A stretch of 64,000 nt of DNA from Cyclobacteriaceae bacterium (GTDB lineage: Bacteria; Bacteroidota; Bacteroidia; Cytophagales; Cyclobacteriaceae): NCBI GenBank assembly GCA_022842845.1, contig JALHOT010000007.1, positions 1 through 64,000 of the forward strand, written 5' to 3'. A model generated the notes under the pieces. The model had not been told where the DNA came from, did not search any database, and saw nothing but the letters and a program-made list of their open reading frames with translations. Made by a program: the position numbers and the translations under genes. Shown in pieces: positions 63,373 through 64,000 of the stretch (the stretch's first letter is position 1; each line of letters starts with the position of its first letter).

Positions 63373-64000
63373 TTACATGCTTAATAAGCCGAGGCCAAAA
63401 AGCAAGACAAATAATAAAGTGCTTACAGCCATTTTTTTCAGATATGGATCCAGCTGGTCGGAGGGCTTATTAAGTACAGCTACATTAATAGAGTACAAAA
63501 ATGGTAATGTAAGGAGAAAGAGCAATTGCCATACAGCAACATAATTGAGTATCACAAAAACCAAAGCACTTAAAATGCCAAGAAGACTAATCACAACATG
63601 ATAAATAGCTGCCCTTCTTTTCCCAATGCGCACGGGTATAGAAAATTTGCCAGCTTTTTGATCTGACTCTATATCCCTTATGTTATTAATATTCAGTACA
63701 CCAATAGAGAATAAGCCACAACTAAAGGATGGCAGCAAAACCATCCAATTAACTTTTTGTGTAAACAAATAATAAGATCCACACACGCCAACAATCCCAA
63801 AAAATAACAAGACAGCAATATCGCCAAGCCCCACATAACCATAAGGGCGTTTACCAACCGTATAGGCAATAGCAGCAGCTATACTGAGCAGACCAAGCCC
63901 GAAAAAGAATAAGAGTGCAGACCAATTAAGACCAAAGGCTACTAATAAAAGCGCTACACCACTTACCAATGAAAGTATTACAAACACAATCATGGCCATT
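63373..64000 (-). CDS. menA: UbiA-family prenyltransferase, probably MenA (cut by window end)
   Basis: The frame is open to the window edge, so the N-terminus with the first Asp-rich motif is outside. The visible 209 residues hold about six membrane segments and the second motif NNIRDIESDQKAGKFSIPVRIGK, characteristic of 1,4-dihydroxy-2-naphthoate prenyltransferase in menaquinone synthesis. Another UbiA-type enzyme is possible. Menaquinone would serve the Nqr and oxidase systems in this window. Confidence 0.82.
   Translation of the reverse strand, partial: MAMIVFVILSLVSGVALLLVAFGLNWSALLFFFGLGLLSIAAAIAYTVGKRPYGYVGLGDIAVLLFFGIVGVCGSYYLFTQKVNWMVLLPSFSCGLFSIGVLNINNIRDIESDQKAGKFSIPVRIGKRRAAIYHVVISLLGILSALVFVILNYVAVWQLLFLLTLPFLYSINVAVLNKPSDQLDPYLKKMAVSTLLFVLLFGLGLLSM

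Overview
The window is chromosomal DNA of a Bacteroidota bacterium, most probably of the Cytophagales. The signs are the gene order rplM-rpsI-rpsB-tsf, a fused CcoNO oxidase subunit, Na+-translocating NADH:quinone reductase, a UbiA/MenA-type prenyltransferase, RteC-like and LytTR proteins, promoters of the TTTG...TAnnTTTG type, and starts without Shine-Dalgarno sequences. I cannot name a genus from the sequence alone. Most of the window is core genome; the only clearly mobile part is the left edge.

Layout. 0-2 kb: the right part of an IS21-family element (istA tail, istB, right-end repeats) abuts the stop codon of an RteC-like accessory gene, which lies beside the 3' end of tRNA-Cys. 2-9 kb: rpsA, then the glyoxylate-shunt pair aceB-aceA with a divergent RamB/ScfR-type regulator and a set of inverted-repeat operators between them. 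9-20 kb: SUI1 and J-domain proteins, two universal stress proteins, a PAS histidine kinase and a response regulator fused to a CRP-type DNA-binding module, convergent to a cbb3 oxidase operon (ccoNO-Q-P-G-H plus a TauE/SafE-like membrane protein). The arrangement resembles rhizobial FixL/FixJ/FixK with fixNOQP-fixGH, with FixJ and FixK condensed into one protein. 20-30 kb: a decayed C39-like peptidase gene, a penicillin-acylase-type hydrolase, fabV, small exported proteins, an orphan TPR membrane protein, a TlpA-type lipoprotein, mnmA and a DUF502 protein. 30-35 kb: nqrABCDE without an adjacent nqrF. 35-45 kb: cmk with a 41-residue lipoprotein gene upstream, a MATE exporter, a large surface lipoprotein paired with an outer-membrane barrel, a LytS/LytTR pair and an ExbB/MotA-like orphan. 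44.5-47 kb: the ribosomal operon. 47-64 kb: pseudouridine synthase, PhoR/PhoB-like pair, an exported aminopeptidase-like protein, recA, two tandem MacB-type permeases, queA, ispD, ettA, a three-domain NlpE/META lipoprotein, small membrane proteins and a UbiA/MenA-type prenyltransferase cut by the window end.

The best leads are (1) the FixL-like kinase plus REC-CRP regulator beside the cbb3 operon, with two candidate 14-bp FNR-type palindromes, one centred 41.5 bp upstream of a predicted start site; (2) the operator cluster controlling the glyoxylate shunt; (3) the pseudogenised peptidase; (4) the tiny lipoprotein gene translationally coupled to cmk; and (5) a family of short degenerate tandem repeats that recurs in intergenic gaps. 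No computation or database search was possible; family names rest on motifs, length and gene context.
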